Shown here in pieces: positions 37,048 to 48,690 of a stretch of 64,000 bases of DNA. The DNA comes from Sphingobium chlorophenolicum. Lineage in GTDB: Bacteria > Pseudomonadota > Alphaproteobacteria > Sphingomonadales > Sphingomonadaceae. The stretch spans positions 42,043-106,042 of the forward strand of contig NZ_JFHR01000015.1 in the NCBI RefSeq assembly GCF_000722875.1, read 5' to 3'. Both the position numbers and the translations under genes were made by a program. Every line of letters begins with the position of its first letter. Position 1 is the stretch's first letter. Under the pieces are notes generated by a model. The model searched no databases, had not been told where the DNA came from, and saw nothing but the letters and a program-made list of their open reading frames with translations.

Positions 37048-37838
37048 CGCGCTTTGCGCCTTCGCGCGGGCGCCTCCGCTACATAGGTTCGGGTGGTCGT
37101 GACGGTGGGTTGGATCACGACGGTCGTGGTGGTCGTGCCGGGATAATAATAGCCGCCGGATATAACGCCTGGGGTTTGCGTCGTCGTGACCACGGGTTCC
37201 CCCGGACCGGTGGTGCGGACTATGGGGTGCGGCTCGGCGGCATAGGGCGGGGCGTCGAAATCGACGCCCGGACTGCCGCCGACCCGACCCTCGAAGCGGC
37301 CCTCATAATCGCCGCTATAGGTCTTGCCGTCCTTGTCGCGCCATGTGCCGCTCCAGCGGCCTTCATATCCCAGCGGCGGCGAGGGCGGGCCGTCCGGCGT
37401 GGTGACTTCGTCATCATAGCGAAGGCCGGGCTGGGCATCGCGGTCCCGGTCGTCCCAGTCGACGCCGCCGCGATAATCGCGCACGCGGCCGTCACGGTCG
37501 GTCATCACCGCATCGTCATAATAGCGCGACCAGCCATAGCCGCCGGCCGGAGCAGGCAGGCCGTAGGCGCCGTAATTGCGGATATGGTAAGTGGGGCTGA
37601 TCCAGTAGCGGGGCAGCACATAACCTACGACCGGCCGTCGATAAGCGGCCCAACCGCCTGGGGCGGACCAGCCGGCATACCAGCGACCATTATACCGCGG
37701 ACCCCAGCGATGGGCGGTCGTCCCCGGATTCTGGACCGGCCGGGCGGCACCGCCCTTGGCGGGGCCATGTGCGAGAGCGGGCGTGGCCAACCCCACCGTC
37801 AGGCTGATACCCGCCAGGATGACGCTCCGGATATGCAT
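37044..37838 (-). CDS. RcnB-like periplasmic protein
   Basis: A 264-residue exported protein from ATG 37838, which follows AGGGG by seven bases; the signal peptide ends near ATPALAHG. The middle has the RcnB-type segment LPAPAGGYGWSRYYDDAVMT, preceded by many Arg/Trp/Tyr residues. E. coli RcnB binds metal and modulates nickel/cobalt efflux, but most family members in this group are uncharacterised. The C-terminal tail is a threonine/valine-rich repeat (TTTTTVVIQPTVTTTRTYV). It overlaps the GGDEF-EAL stop. Confidence 0.75.
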   Translation of the reverse strand: MHIRSVILAGISLTVGLATPALAHGPAKGGAARPVQNPGTTAHRWGPRYNGRWYAGWSAPGGWAAYRRPVVGYVLPRYWISPTYHIRNYGAYGLPAPAGGYGWSRYYDDAVMTDRDGRVRDYRGGVDWDDRDRDAQPGLRYDDEVTTPDGPPSPPLGYEGRWSGTWRDKDGKTYSGDYEGRFEGRVGGSPGVDFDAPPYAAEPHPIVRTTGPGEPVVTTTQTPGVISGGYYYPGTTTTTVVIQPTVTTTRTYVAEAPARRRKAR

Positions 37839-37949
37839 GCTCGAACCCCTGTTTCGGCTCATTTGTTAACGAGTTGTTTAGCATGATGGGCTGCGGCGAT
37901 CCACGCGTTCGCGTTTCCCGCCCTGTCCCGAAACGGAGCAGGGCATGGC

Positions 37950-38444
37950 TCAGCCCAGCCGCGATGCGATCCGGCCGATCAGGGCCTCCAGCCCCACCTT
38001 GTCCGCGTTGTCGAAACGGGCGCGGACCGGGCTGTCGAGATCCAGCACCGCCACGATCCGGCCGCCTGCGACCACCGGCACGACGATCTCCGAAGCGCTC
38101 GCCGCGTCGCAGGCGATATGGCCGGGAAAGGCATGCACATCCTCGACCAATTGCGTCTCGCCGCTGGCCGCCGCCGCGCCGCAGACGCCCTTGCCCAGTG
38201 GAATGCGGATGCAGGCCGTCTTGCCCTGAAAGGGACCAAGGACCAGTTCGTCCCCCACCATCCGGTAAAAGCCTGCCCAATTGAGGTCCGGCAAAAATTG
38301 CCAGATCAGCGCCGAGACATTGGCCATATTGGCGATGGCATCGGACTCCCCCGCCGTCAGCGCGTCGGCGGCGGAGAGCAGGTCGTCATAGAGCGCGGCT
38401 TTGTCTGCGTCGGCCGGGGGAGCGAAATCGAACATGCCCGGCAT
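37950..38444 (-). CDS. msrC: Free methionine-(R)-sulfoxide reductase (GAF domain)
   Basis: A 164-residue GAF protein that reduces free L-methionine-(R)-sulfoxide. The conserved segment is LNWAGFYRM, then ACIRIPLGKGVCGAAAA and FPGHIACDAASASEIVVP, giving the three cysteines expected in fRMsr (in ACIRI, GVCG and IACD). It lies just downstream of arfB on the same strand, 35 bases apart, so the two may be transcribed together with the pseudouridine synthase gene. Confidence 0.9.
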   Translation of the reverse strand: MPGMFDFAPPADADKAALYDDLLSAADALTAGESDAIANMANVSALIWQFLPDLNWAGFYRMVGDELVLGPFQGKTACIRIPLGKGVCGAAAASGETQLVEDVHAFPGHIACDAASASEIVVPVVAGGRIVAVLDLDSPVRARFDNADKVGLEALIGRIASRLG

Positions 38445-38479
38445 ATAGGAAATGCCCGCTCCATCGACCAGAGCTTCGG

Positions 38480-38905
38480 CTAATCCAGCCGAACCTTCCC
38501 CCGCCCGGCCTTGACCGAACTGCGCGCCTTCTTGGCGTCGACGCGCCGGGCCTTGGCGGCCTTGCCAGGCTTGGTCGCCTTGCGCGCCTTGGGCACGACG
38601 GTCGCCTCCCGGATCAATTCGACGAGCCGCGCCAACACTTCCTGCCGGTTCAATAGCTGAGACCGGGAGCCTTCGGACCGCAGGATCAGCACGCCTTCCG
38701 CCGTCATCCGCCGCCCGGCGATCATCGCCAGCCGATGCTTCACCGCTTCCGGCAGCGAAGGGCTGTTCGCGACGTCGAAGCGCAATTGCACGGCGCTGTC
38801 GGTGGTGTTGACATGCTGGCCCCCCGCGCCGGTCGAGCGGACGAAAGTTTCCGAAAGCTCGTCAGTGTCGATGGCGATCGACCGGGTGACGGGGATCAGC
38901 GCCAA
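38480..38905 (-). CDS. arfB: Ribosome rescue hydrolase ArfB (YaeJ)
   Basis: Releases peptides from ribosomes stalled without a stop codon. The 141-residue product has the catalytic GGQ in STGAGGQHVNTTDSAVQLRF near residue 30, then a basic, lysine-rich C-terminal tail (KARKATKPGKAAKARRVDAK) that in ArfB binds the empty mRNA channel. The length matches the family and rules out the longer release factors RF1/RF2. It lies three bases after the pseudouridine synthase stop. Confidence 0.93.
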   Translation of the reverse strand: MALIPVTRSIAIDTDELSETFVRSTGAGGQHVNTTDSAVQLRFDVANSPSLPEAVKHRLAMIAGRRMTAEGVLILRSEGSRSQLLNRQEVLARLVELIREATVVPKARKATKPGKAAKARRVDAKKARSSVKAGRGKVRLD

Positions 38906-38908
38906 GCC

Positions 38909-39655
38909 CTACAGCCCCGCCCGTTCCAGCAATTCCTGCCCAAAACCCGCCGCCGCGAAGGTTTCCGGCAGCGGAGCCGTCGCTTCCGCAGGCGCCTTCT
39001 CGCCACGCGGGATGCTGAGGAACCGGCTGTGCAGCAGCATCGGCCCGGCGCCGGAGCCATAGACGGGATCGCCGACGATGCCGAAGCCCAGTCCGTGCAG
39101 CGCATGGGTGCGAATCTGGTGGGTCCGCCCGGTGCGCGGAGTGAAGACGATCAGCGCGCGGCCATCCTTTTCCGCGATCTTGCGCCATTCGGTGATCGCC
39201 GCCTTGCCCGCCTTGGCCGGGATCATGCGCCAGCCCTGCGCCTGCGTGCTGATCTTCTTGAGAGCAAGTTCGATGACGCCGCTCTCCTCCGCCGGAACGC
39301 CGTCCACGACCGCGACATAGCGTTTGGCGACGGTCCCCGCTTCGAAGGCGGCGGAGAAGCGCTTATGCGCCTTGGGATTGCGGGCCAGAAGCAGGCAGCC
39401 GCTGGTGTCCCGGTCCAGCCTGTGCACCGGCAGCGGCCAGCGCTGGAAGCCGAAGGTCAGCGAGGAAAGATGGTTCTCGAGGGCCAGTGACCCGTCACGC
39501 GGCGCGTCGACCGGCAAGCCGGCGGGCTTGTCGAGGATGATGGCCTCGCCATCGATGAACAGGACCCGATCGTGAAGCAGGGACAAAGGCGTTTCCGTAA
39601 ATGAAGGGAGGAGCGATTGACGCGCCTGCGGCTTCCTATAGGGCGTGGAAGTCAT
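38909..39655 (-). CDS. RluA-family pseudouridine synthase
   Basis: A 248-residue RNA uridine isomerase. The catalytic aspartate is in VHRLDRDTSGCLLLARN, and TPRTGRTHQIRTHALHGLG is the second family motif. There is no N-terminal S4 domain, as in RluA-like short members; the target uridine cannot be read. ATG 39655 is chosen because upstream residues lack family similarity. Its start codon overlaps, on the opposite strand, the start codon of the acyltransferase gene. Confidence 0.88.
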   Translation of the reverse strand: MTSTPYRKPQARQSLLPSFTETPLSLLHDRVLFIDGEAIILDKPAGLPVDAPRDGSLALENHLSSLTFGFQRWPLPVHRLDRDTSGCLLLARNPKAHKRFSAAFEAGTVAKRYVAVVDGVPAEESGVIELALKKISTQAQGWRMIPAKAGKAAITEWRKIAEKDGRALIVFTPRTGRTHQIRTHALHGLGFGIVGDPVYGSGAGPMLLHSRFLSIPRGEKAPAEATAPLPETFAAAGFGQELLERAGL

Positions 39656-40616
39656 GGAGAATAGGGGGCATGAGGCGCACCCGCCGGGCGGCGGCAGGCT
39701 GGAATGGATCGATGTCGCGCGCGGCATCGGCATCGTCGCGGTGGTCGTGGGCCATGTGTGGACGCGGGGAGGGCTGCGCGATGCGATGTACAGCTTCCAT
39801 ATGCCGCTTTTCTTCCTGCTGTCGGGCATCTTGTCCTGGCCGCAGCCGGTGGCGCGCTTTGCTCTGCGGCAACTGGCGTCGCAGATGCGGCCCTATGCGG
39901 CCTTCCTGATCCTGCTGGTGGTGGCGGACCAGATCATCGAAACGATGAAGGGCGGACGACCGATCTTCCATGACTGGCCGCATGATCTGCTGCCTGTCCT
40001 GCTGGGCGGTTCCTGGCTGCGGGGGCCGTTCACCATCTTCTGGTTCGTGCCCTGTCTGATGATGGCGCGGATATTCTTCAATATCGGGCTGGCGCGCTGG
40101 CCCGATCCCCTCGACCGGCGCTGGGCATGGGCGATCTTGCCGTGCCTTGCGGCAGCCTATGCGGTGGGCATGTACACCAGCCTGTCGCCCTTGGGCGCGT
40201 TGACCGCGCCGATGGCGCTGGTCCTGCTCTGGACCGGCGCGGCCTGGCAGCGTGTCGCCTGGCGAAGCTGGACGGTCGCGCCGCTTGTCCTGCTGTCGCT
40301 GGCGGGGTTGATGGGCTTGATGCCGACGCTCAATATGAAGGCGGCGGATTATGGCTGGCCATTGCTCTCCATGGGATCGGCGGTCGCGACCAGCCTCCTG
40401 CTGTTCCGCCTTTCGGCAAGGATCGCGCGCCTTGCGGGCTGGGCGGCGGCGGTCGGGCGCGCTTCACTCGTCATCATGTATCTGCATGTCGCGGTGATCC
40501 ACTATCTCTCGCCCTATTTCAGCAAGCCCTGGCTGCTGGTGCAGGCGCTGCTGATTCCGCTCGTGGCCTATTATCTGATCCGATCCATGCCGGCAGCGCG
40601 GCGGATTTTCCTTTAG
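39654..40616 (+). CDS. Membrane acyltransferase (acyltransferase family 3)
   Basis: A 320-residue protein with about ten membrane segments. The start LEWIDVARGIGIVAVVVGHVW contains the histidine of the family 3 active site, and MYSFHMPLFFLLSGIL follows, both hallmarks of OafA/WecH-type enzymes that acylate sugars. The substrate is unknown; it is far from the polysaccharide locus. GTG 39645 is an alternative start. The stop overlaps that of the convergent transporter gene by four bases. Confidence 0.88.
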   Translation: MENRGHEAHPPGGGRLEWIDVARGIGIVAVVVGHVWTRGGLRDAMYSFHMPLFFLLSGILSWPQPVARFALRQLASQMRPYAAFLILLVVADQIIETMKGGRPIFHDWPHDLLPVLLGGSWLRGPFTIFWFVPCLMMARIFFNIGLARWPDPLDRRWAWAILPCLAAAYAVGMYTSLSPLGALTAPMALVLLWTGAAWQRVAWRSWTVAPLVLLSLAGLMGLMPTLNMKAADYGWPLLSMGSAVATSLLLFRLSARIARLAGWAAAVGRASLVIMYLHVAVIHYLSPYFSKPWLLVQALLIPLVAYYLIRSMPAARRIFL

Positions 40617-42025
40617 CCGACCATATCCTCCAGTTCGCGCCCCTTCGTCTCATGCACCAGCGCGCGCACGAAGAAGAAGGAAATGGCGGCGAAAATCGCA
40701 TAGCCGGTATAAGTGATCGCCAGCCCCGGCGACACCGCCAGCGCCGGGAAGCTGACGGAGATCGCCGCATTGGCGATCCACTGCGCAAAGCCCGACACGG
40801 CAAGGCCCGATCCGCGTATCTGGTTCGGGAACATTTCGCCCAGCATCACCCACATGATCGGTCCCCAGCTCATGTTGAAGAAGATCACGTAGAGATTGGC
40901 CGCGACCAGCGCGATCACGCCATTATGGCTGGGCAGCGTCACCGCGCCGTCGGGCCCGGTGATCGCGGTGGAAAAGGCGTAGGCGACGGTCGCCAGAGTC
41001 ACCGCCATGCCCGCCGATCCGATCAACAGCAGCGGCTTCCGCCCGATCCGGTCGACCAGCGCAATGGTGGTCAGGCAGGCGCCGATGGACAGCACCCCCG
41101 ACAGGATGTTGGTCTGCAACGCATAATCTTCGGAAAAGCCGACCGCTTCCCACAATGTCGCGCCATAATAGAAGACAACGTTGATGCCGACGAGTTGCTG
41201 GAACACGGCGAGGCCGATGCCGGTCCAGACGATGGGACGAATCCTGCCGCTCGCCGGGTCGATCAGGTCGCTCAGCTTCGGCTGGTGATGGTCGGCGGCC
41301 AGGCTGGCGCGAATCTCCGCCACCTTGCGGGTCGCCGCTTCCGCCCCGAACAGCCGGGTGAGAACGGCATGGGCGCGTTCGTCCTGCCCCCGCGCCACCA
41401 GATAGCGGGGGCTTTCCGGGATCGCCAGCAACGCCAGAAAATAGATCGCCGCCGGAATCGCCTGAAGCCAGAACATCCAGCGCCAGGCCGGGAAGCCCAG
41501 CCACAATTCCGCCGTCGACCCGCCCGCATAACGCGCCAGCACGAAATTGGCGACGAACGCCCCGGTCAGGCCGGAGATGATCATCACCTGCTGCACGCTC
41601 GACAGCCGCCCGCGCACCGCCGCAGGCGTCACTTCGGAGATATAGACGGGTGAAATGACGCTCGCCGCGCCAACGCCGAGCCCGCCTATGATGCGGGCGA
41701 TGATGAATATGGCGGAGGAATCCGCAGCGCCCGCCATCAACGCGCTGCCCAGAAACAGCACCGCCGCCAGCATCATCACGCCGCGCCGTCCGATCAGGTC
41801 AGCCATGCGTCCCGCGATGAAAGCGCCGATGGACGATCCCACCAGGATCGCGCCGACATTGACGCCGATGCCCAGCTTGCCGAGGTCGAAGGCAGCCTCC
41901 AACCCCTTTTGCGTGCCGTTGATGACACCGCTGTCATAACCGAACATAAAACCGCCTATGGTCGCCACCGCGACAATCGCAGCGATGAAGGCCATGTTGA
42001 CCCGCTCGGCGCTTCCTTCGGACAT
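40613..42025 (-). CDS. Sugar porter family MFS transporter
   Basis: A 470-residue twelve-helix transporter. Family signatures are FGYDSGVINGTQKGL in helix 1, the loop GRMADLIGRRGVMM, PESPRYLVARG after helix 6, and VDRIGRKPLLLIG in the second half, all as in proton-sugar symporters such as XylE/GalP. ATG 42025 follows AGAGAGGA by six bases. The sugar cannot be determined. Expression probably starts in the 221-bp gap upstream, where no clear promoter was seen. Confidence 0.9.
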   Translation of the reverse strand: MSEGSAERVNMAFIAAIVAVATIGGFMFGYDSGVINGTQKGLEAAFDLGKLGIGVNVGAILVGSSIGAFIAGRMADLIGRRGVMMLAAVLFLGSALMAGAADSSAIFIIARIIGGLGVGAASVISPVYISEVTPAAVRGRLSSVQQVMIISGLTGAFVANFVLARYAGGSTAELWLGFPAWRWMFWLQAIPAAIYFLALLAIPESPRYLVARGQDERAHAVLTRLFGAEAATRKVAEIRASLAADHHQPKLSDLIDPASGRIRPIVWTGIGLAVFQQLVGINVVFYYGATLWEAVGFSEDYALQTNILSGVLSIGACLTTIALVDRIGRKPLLLIGSAGMAVTLATVAYAFSTAITGPDGAVTLPSHNGVIALVAANLYVIFFNMSWGPIMWVMLGEMFPNQIRGSGLAVSGFAQWIANAAISVSFPALAVSPGLAITYTGYAIFAAISFFFVRALVHETKGRELEDMVG

Positions 42026-42246
42026 GATTGATCCTCTCTGCATCCTGTATAGTCGCGATATGACCGGCCTGTCCGCGCATGCCGGGGTCGAAGGCGAAAA
42101 ATCGCCTGCGCATGGCTGCTACGCAACTTGCTTGTCGGTCAAGCCCTTACGTGCGGTCGCGCAACGATGTTGGATGATGCCGGTCCAATATTTTCGCCGC
42201 ATCCGCCTTTTCTGCGCCGATGCTTTGCTGCATATCGGGAATCACC

Positions 42247-42432
42247 ATGACGAAGCCGACCGAAGACGCGCTTGAAAGCGCCGCCGCCCCAGCCCTCACC
42301 GCCGATAAGCCCGACATGGCCACCGCTGCGCGCAAGTCGGCGAGCAAGGCCGTATGGATGGGGACCGCCGTCGGCATCGGCTCCGCCGCGATCGTCGCGG
42401 CACTGCTCTATACGAACAAGAAGCGGGGCTGA
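42247..42432 (+). CDS. Small membrane protein of unknown function
   Basis: A 61-residue protein: about 33 polar residues (MTKPTEDALESAAAPAL at the start), then one hydrophobic helix (AVWMGTAVGIGSAAIVAALL) and a basic end YTNKKRG. The layout is a single-pass membrane peptide with a cytoplasmic positive tail. Codon usage is like its neighbours, which supports real coding. I do not recognise a family. Confidence 0.6.
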   Translation: MTKPTEDALESAAAPALTADKPDMATAARKSASKAVWMGTAVGIGSAAIVAALLYTNKKRG

Positions 42433-42539
42433 CCTTCCGCGCTGCGCAAAAAAGAGGCGGCATGGCCTTCGCTCCATACCGCCTCATGATGCGACCCGTT
42501 TTAGGGTTCTATCCCCGCCTTGGGACGGGGAATGGCTTT

Positions 42540-42902
42540 TTATCCTGCGCCGCCGCTTAAATAGGCGATCAGTTCCGGCTTGCTGACTGTCGCGTTCTTG
42601 TCCGTATCAGCCGTGACGAATGCGCCATCGGCCCAGGCGGTAACCTCTGCTGGCGCCAGACTGCTCCCCGTCGCCTTCATTTCCTGATCCTTCAGCGCCA
42701 CCATCCAGCGCGAAAATTCGGCCTTGTCGAGTTGACCGTCATGATTCTGGTCATAGGCGGGAAATTCAGTGTCCACGATGGAGGCCACCGCGTCGCCGGG
42801 CGCGGCGGGCTGCACTGCGTTGCCCTGAGGCGCCGCGCCACCCTGCGCCAGAGCGGGGGCCGCGAACAGAAGAGCCGTCGTCAAGAGACAGGCGCGGATC
42901 AT
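42540..42902 (-). CDS. Secreted EF-hand protein
   Basis: A 120-residue exported protein from ATG 42902, with GGAG seven bases before it. The signal peptide ends APALAQ. Two calcium-binding loops are visible: DQNHDGQLDKAE (canonical) and DTDKNATVSKPE, in which the sixth-position glycine is replaced by alanine. It probably binds calcium in the periplasm; no partner is clear. The 251 bases up to purB contain no gene that I can support. Confidence 0.82.
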   Translation of the reverse strand: MIRACLLTTALLFAAPALAQGGAAPQGNAVQPAAPGDAVASIVDTEFPAYDQNHDGQLDKAEFSRWMVALKDQEMKATGSSLAPAEVTAWADGAFVTADTDKNATVSKPELIAYLSGGAG

Positions 42903-43153
42903 GATATTCTCCAGAACAACAGTCCGATTTCCTGCGATAATAGCTAAATGAAATGGGGAGTTCCTGAATTTTTGTTCACCCGGCTCGATTCGCCTTTGGA
43001 TTTGGCTCGATTCGCCTTCTGATGCTGCGATTAATGGGACGAAGCACGAAAAAGCGACCCTGCCGGGGCCATTATGACCCTCGATTTGCCCCGGAAAGGC
43101 GGTGCTGCTAGGCGGCGCAGCGACTTTCAACTCATGCACGCAGGATTCGCCCG

Positions 43154-44467
43154 ATGGTCCCCCGCTACGCCCGCCCGCAAATGACCGCCCTCTGGGAACC
43201 GGAGGCCCGCTTCAAAATCTGGTTCGAGATAGAAGCCCATGCGACCGAAAAGCTGGGCGAGCTAGGCGTGGTGCCGCAATCCGCCGCCAAGGCGCTGTGG
43301 GACTGGTGGGCGACCAACCCCGCCATCGACGTGCCCGCAATCGATGCGATCGAAGCTGTCACCAAGCATGACGTCATCGCTTTCCTGACCTGGGTGGCCG
43401 AACAGGTGGGCGACGAAGCCCGCTTCATGCACCAGGGCATGACGTCCAGCGACGTGCTGGACACCTGCCTCGCCGTGCAACTCAGCCGTGCCGCCGACTT
43501 GCTCATCGAAGACCTCGACAAGCTGCTGGAGGTCATCAAGCGCCGCGCCTATGAGCATAAGCTGACCCCGACCATCGGCCGCAGCCACGGCATCCATGCC
43601 GAACCGGTGACCTTCGGCCTCAAGATGGCGGAGGCCTATGCCGAATTCAGCCGCTGCCGCACCCGTCTGGTGGCGGCCCGCAAGGAAATCGCCACCTGCG
43701 CCATTTCCGGTGCGGTCGGCACCTTCGCCAATATCGATCCGCGCGTTGAAGAACATGTCGCGGAAAAGCTGGGCCTGGCCGTCGAGCCTGTGTCGACGCA
43801 GGTCATTCCGCGTGACCGGCACGCGATGTTCTTCGCCACGCTGGGCGTGATCGCCTCGTCCATCGAACGGTTGGCCGTCGAGGTCCGCCACCTTCAGCGC
43901 ACCGAAGTATTGGAGGCGGAGGAATATTTCTCGCCCGGCCAGAAGGGCAGCTCCGCGATGCCGCACAAGCGCAATCCGGTGCTGACCGAAAATCTCACCG
44001 GCCTTGCCCGTATGGTGCGCAGCTACGCCCTGCCGGCGATGGAGAATGTCGCGCTGTGGCATGAGCGCGACATCAGCCACTCTTCGGTGGAGCGCTATAT
44101 TGGGCCGGATGCGACCATCACGCTCGACTTCGCGCTGGGCCGCCTTACCGGCGTGATCGATAAGCTGCTCGTCTATCCTGAGCGGATGATGAAGAATCTC
44201 GACAAGATGGGCGGCCTTGTCCACTCGCAGCGTGTGCTGCTGGCGCTGACCCAGGCGGGCGCGTCGCGAGAGGACAGCTACCGCTATGTCCAGCGCAACG
44301 CGATGAAGGTCTGGGAATCGGACGGCCAGCTTTCACTGATGGAATTGTTGAAGGCCGACCCGGAAGTCGCGGCGGCGCTGACCGCAGAGCAGATCGAGGA
44401 GAAGTTCGATCTCGACTATCATTTCCGTCAGGTCGACACCATTTTCCGCCGGGTGTTCGGGGAATAA
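43154..44467 (+). CDS. purB: Adenylosuccinate lyase
   Basis: Catalyses two fumarate-releasing steps of purine synthesis (SAICAR to AICAR, adenylosuccinate to AMP). The 437-residue product begins MVPRYARPQMTALWEPEARF, has TSSDVLDTC and GRSHGIHAEPVTFG with the catalytic histidine, and the signature loop GSSAMPHKRNPVLTENL with its catalytic serine. Length and start match the compact bacterial type. A strong terminator follows 24 bases after the stop. Confidence 0.96.
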   Translation: MVPRYARPQMTALWEPEARFKIWFEIEAHATEKLGELGVVPQSAAKALWDWWATNPAIDVPAIDAIEAVTKHDVIAFLTWVAEQVGDEARFMHQGMTSSDVLDTCLAVQLSRAADLLIEDLDKLLEVIKRRAYEHKLTPTIGRSHGIHAEPVTFGLKMAEAYAEFSRCRTRLVAARKEIATCAISGAVGTFANIDPRVEEHVAEKLGLAVEPVSTQVIPRDRHAMFFATLGVIASSIERLAVEVRHLQRTEVLEAEEYFSPGQKGSSAMPHKRNPVLTENLTGLARMVRSYALPAMENVALWHERDISHSSVERYIGPDATITLDFALGRLTGVIDKLLVYPERMMKNLDKMGGLVHSQRVLLALTQAGASREDSYRYVQRNAMKVWESDGQLSLMELLKADPEVAAALTAEQIEEKFDLDYHFRQVDTIFRRVFGE

Positions 44468-44490
44468 TATCCGGGCGATAGGACGGCATG

Positions 44491-44518
44491 AAAGGGCGCG
44501 GCAACGCGCCCTTTTTTT
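44491..44518 (+). terminator. Rho-independent terminator of purB
   Basis: GGGCGCG (44494-44500), loop GCAA, CGCGCCC (44505-44511), then seven T. The stem is perfect and directly follows the purB stop. Confidence 0.92.
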
Positions 44519-44613
44519 GCGGGCGATCATTTGTACTGACCGAATTGCGGCGTTGTCATGCGAAAGCCGAAGGCGATCACATTAAAAAGCCAGATGATTT
44601 CAGAAAAATATGT

Positions 44614-44690
44614 TGGTCGGGGAGAGAGGATTCGAACCTCCGGCCCCTGCCTCCCGAAGACAGTGCTCTACCAGGCTGAGCTACTCCCCG
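44614..44690 (-). tRNA. tRNA-Pro(CGG)
   Basis: On the minus strand the 77-nt gene folds as a cloverleaf: acceptor CGGGGAG/CTCCCCG, D-arm GCTCAGCCTGGTAGAGC, anticodon stem-loop CTGTC-TTCGGGA-GGCAG with anticodon CGG, T-arm with GGTTCGAATCC, and an encoded CCA end. It reads the proline codon CCG, common in this GC-rich sequence. Confidence 0.96.
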
Positions 44691-44795
44691 ACCGATAGCG
44701 GGTCCGTTTTCAAGGCGGTCCCGCTGGGCAGGCCGCAGCCTATAGAGGCGGCTTTTCCGGCTGGCAAGCGGGATGGGAGGATTTTTTTGGGCGGC

Positions 44796-45101
44796 TCATA
44801 AAAGCCCCGCCTCCCGGAAGCTGAAACGGCCCTGGCCGCTGTGGATCACATGGTCCGCCAGGCTGATTTCCATCGGCCTCAATCGTTTCGAAAGGGCGCG
44901 GGTCAGGCGGATATCCGTCCAATAGGGGAGGGAACCGCCGGTTCGCCGTTGTTCGATGGCCAGCCAATGGCTGTCCCATTGAAGCAGCGCATCCATGGTG
45001 AGGCGCCAGTCATGATCGGCATGCAGTCGATGGAGCGGGCGCCATTCATCATCTAGGACGAGCAGTTGCAGGGTGGCGGGGTCGCGCATGCCGCCGACCA
45101 T
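44796..45101 (-). CDS. JAB/RadC-like protein lacking the metal site
   Basis: A 101-residue protein whose C-terminal half follows the end of the RadC/JAB (MPN) domain: TDIRLTRALSKRLRPMEISL then DHVIHSGQGRFSFREAGLL. In RadC-type proteins the segment before this holds HNHPSG with the zinc-binding histidines; here the equivalent stretch is AIEQRRTGGSLPYW, with no histidine pair. It is therefore probably not a metalloprotease, and may be a structural or binding remnant kept as a gene. The reading frame is intact. It is divergent from thyA. Confidence 0.65.
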   Translation of the reverse strand: MVGGMRDPATLQLLVLDDEWRPLHRLHADHDWRLTMDALLQWDSHWLAIEQRRTGGSLPYWTDIRLTRALSKRLRPMEISLADHVIHSGQGRFSFREAGLL

Positions 45102-45243
45102 GCTCTTGCGATGCGTTTACGATAGAGGAAGGATGATCCCTTTTCGAGCGGATCGGGCGCAATCTGATCCGTTTTGCAGCATTTGGCGCGGGCGGGCGGC
45201 TGGGCTACATGGATGCTGTTCCAGAATCAGAAAGCCCTCCGCC

Positions 45244-46191
45244 TTGACCAGCCCGACTTCCTCGTCCCAGCCACATTATGAACAGCAATATTTGGACCTT
45301 ATGCGGCATATATGGCGGCATGGCGATGAACGGATCGACCGGACCGGCGTGGGCACGCGATCCATATTGGGCGCGACGATGCGCTTTTCCCTGGCCGACG
45401 ATGCCGTGCCGCTGCTGACCACCAAGCGCGTCTATTGGAAGGTCGCGGCGCGGGAAATGCTGTGGTTCCTGACCGGCGGCACCAATATCCGCGAACTGGT
45501 GCGACAGGGGGTGCATATCTGGACCGACTGGCCGTTGGATGCTTACCGGCGCGCCACGGGTGAGGATATCGACCGGGATGCCTTCGAAGCGCGGATCATT
45601 GAGGATGAAGCCTTCGCGACGCGCTGGGGCGACCTTGGGCCGGTCTATGGCGCACAATGGGTGAACTGGCCGCGCTATGAGGCGGTGGAGGACGGACTCT
45701 ATCGGAAGGCGGCGCAGGGGCATAACCAGATCGCTGATCTGGTCGAAGGGATTCAGAACAATCCGGGTTCACGGCGCTTGCTGTTCACCGGCTGGAACGT
45801 GGCGGAAGTATCGCGCATGGCGCTGCCACCCTGCCATATGACCTATCAGTTCCAGGTGGCGGACGGGCGGCTGAACGGGCTGCTGTTCCAGCGCAGTTGC
45901 GACCTGGGGTTGGGTTTCGCTTTCAATATCTTCGGACTGTCGATGATCACGCGGATGCTGGCGCAGCAATGCGATCTGAAGCCGGGCGAGGTCGTCTGGC
46001 AGGGCGGGGACGTCCATCTCTACCTCAACCACGCGGAACTGGTGGAGGAACAGATCGGCCGAAATCCGTCTGGCGCGCCGAAATTGCGGATCAATCGGCG
46101 GCCTTCATCCATTTTCGATTATCGGATCGAAGATTTCGAAGTGGTCGATTACGCGCCGCAAAGGCATATCGCCGCGCCGGTCGCCGTCTAG
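45244..46191 (+). CDS. thyA: Thymidylate synthase
   Basis: Methylates dUMP to dTMP with methylene-tetrahydrofolate. Family motifs are RTGVGTRSILGATMRF, LLTTKRVYWKVAAREMLWFL, the catalytic cysteine in ALPPCHMTYQFQV, and QRSCDLGLGFAFNI. An insert after WTDWPLDAYRRATGE makes it longer than the 264-residue E. coli enzyme. The start is uncertain: the frame is open from far upstream, and residues before PHYEQQYLDLMRHIW look unlike coding sequence. I place it at TTG 45244 (315 residues); ATG 45133, just after GAGGAAGG, is the main alternative. Confidence 0.9.
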   Translation: MTSPTSSSQPHYEQQYLDLMRHIWRHGDERIDRTGVGTRSILGATMRFSLADDAVPLLTTKRVYWKVAAREMLWFLTGGTNIRELVRQGVHIWTDWPLDAYRRATGEDIDRDAFEARIIEDEAFATRWGDLGPVYGAQWVNWPRYEAVEDGLYRKAAQGHNQIADLVEGIQNNPGSRRLLFTGWNVAEVSRMALPPCHMTYQFQVADGRLNGLLFQRSCDLGLGFAFNIFGLSMITRMLAQQCDLKPGEVVWQGGDVHLYLNHAELVEEQIGRNPSGAPKLRINRRPSSIFDYRIEDFEVVDYAPQRHIAAPVAV

Positions 46192-46242
46192 CGGCGGAAC
46201 CAGATGCGGCGAATTGGGTCAGTAAGGCTTGCCTTTGTGGGT

Positions 46243-48686
<2,444 letters not shown>

Positions 48687-48690
48687 GGTC

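Noticed and set aside
37110..37886. 258-residue open frame on the plus strand opposite the RcnB-like gene
   Set aside because: The minus-strand frame has a signal peptide, ribosome site and family features; the plus frame has none.
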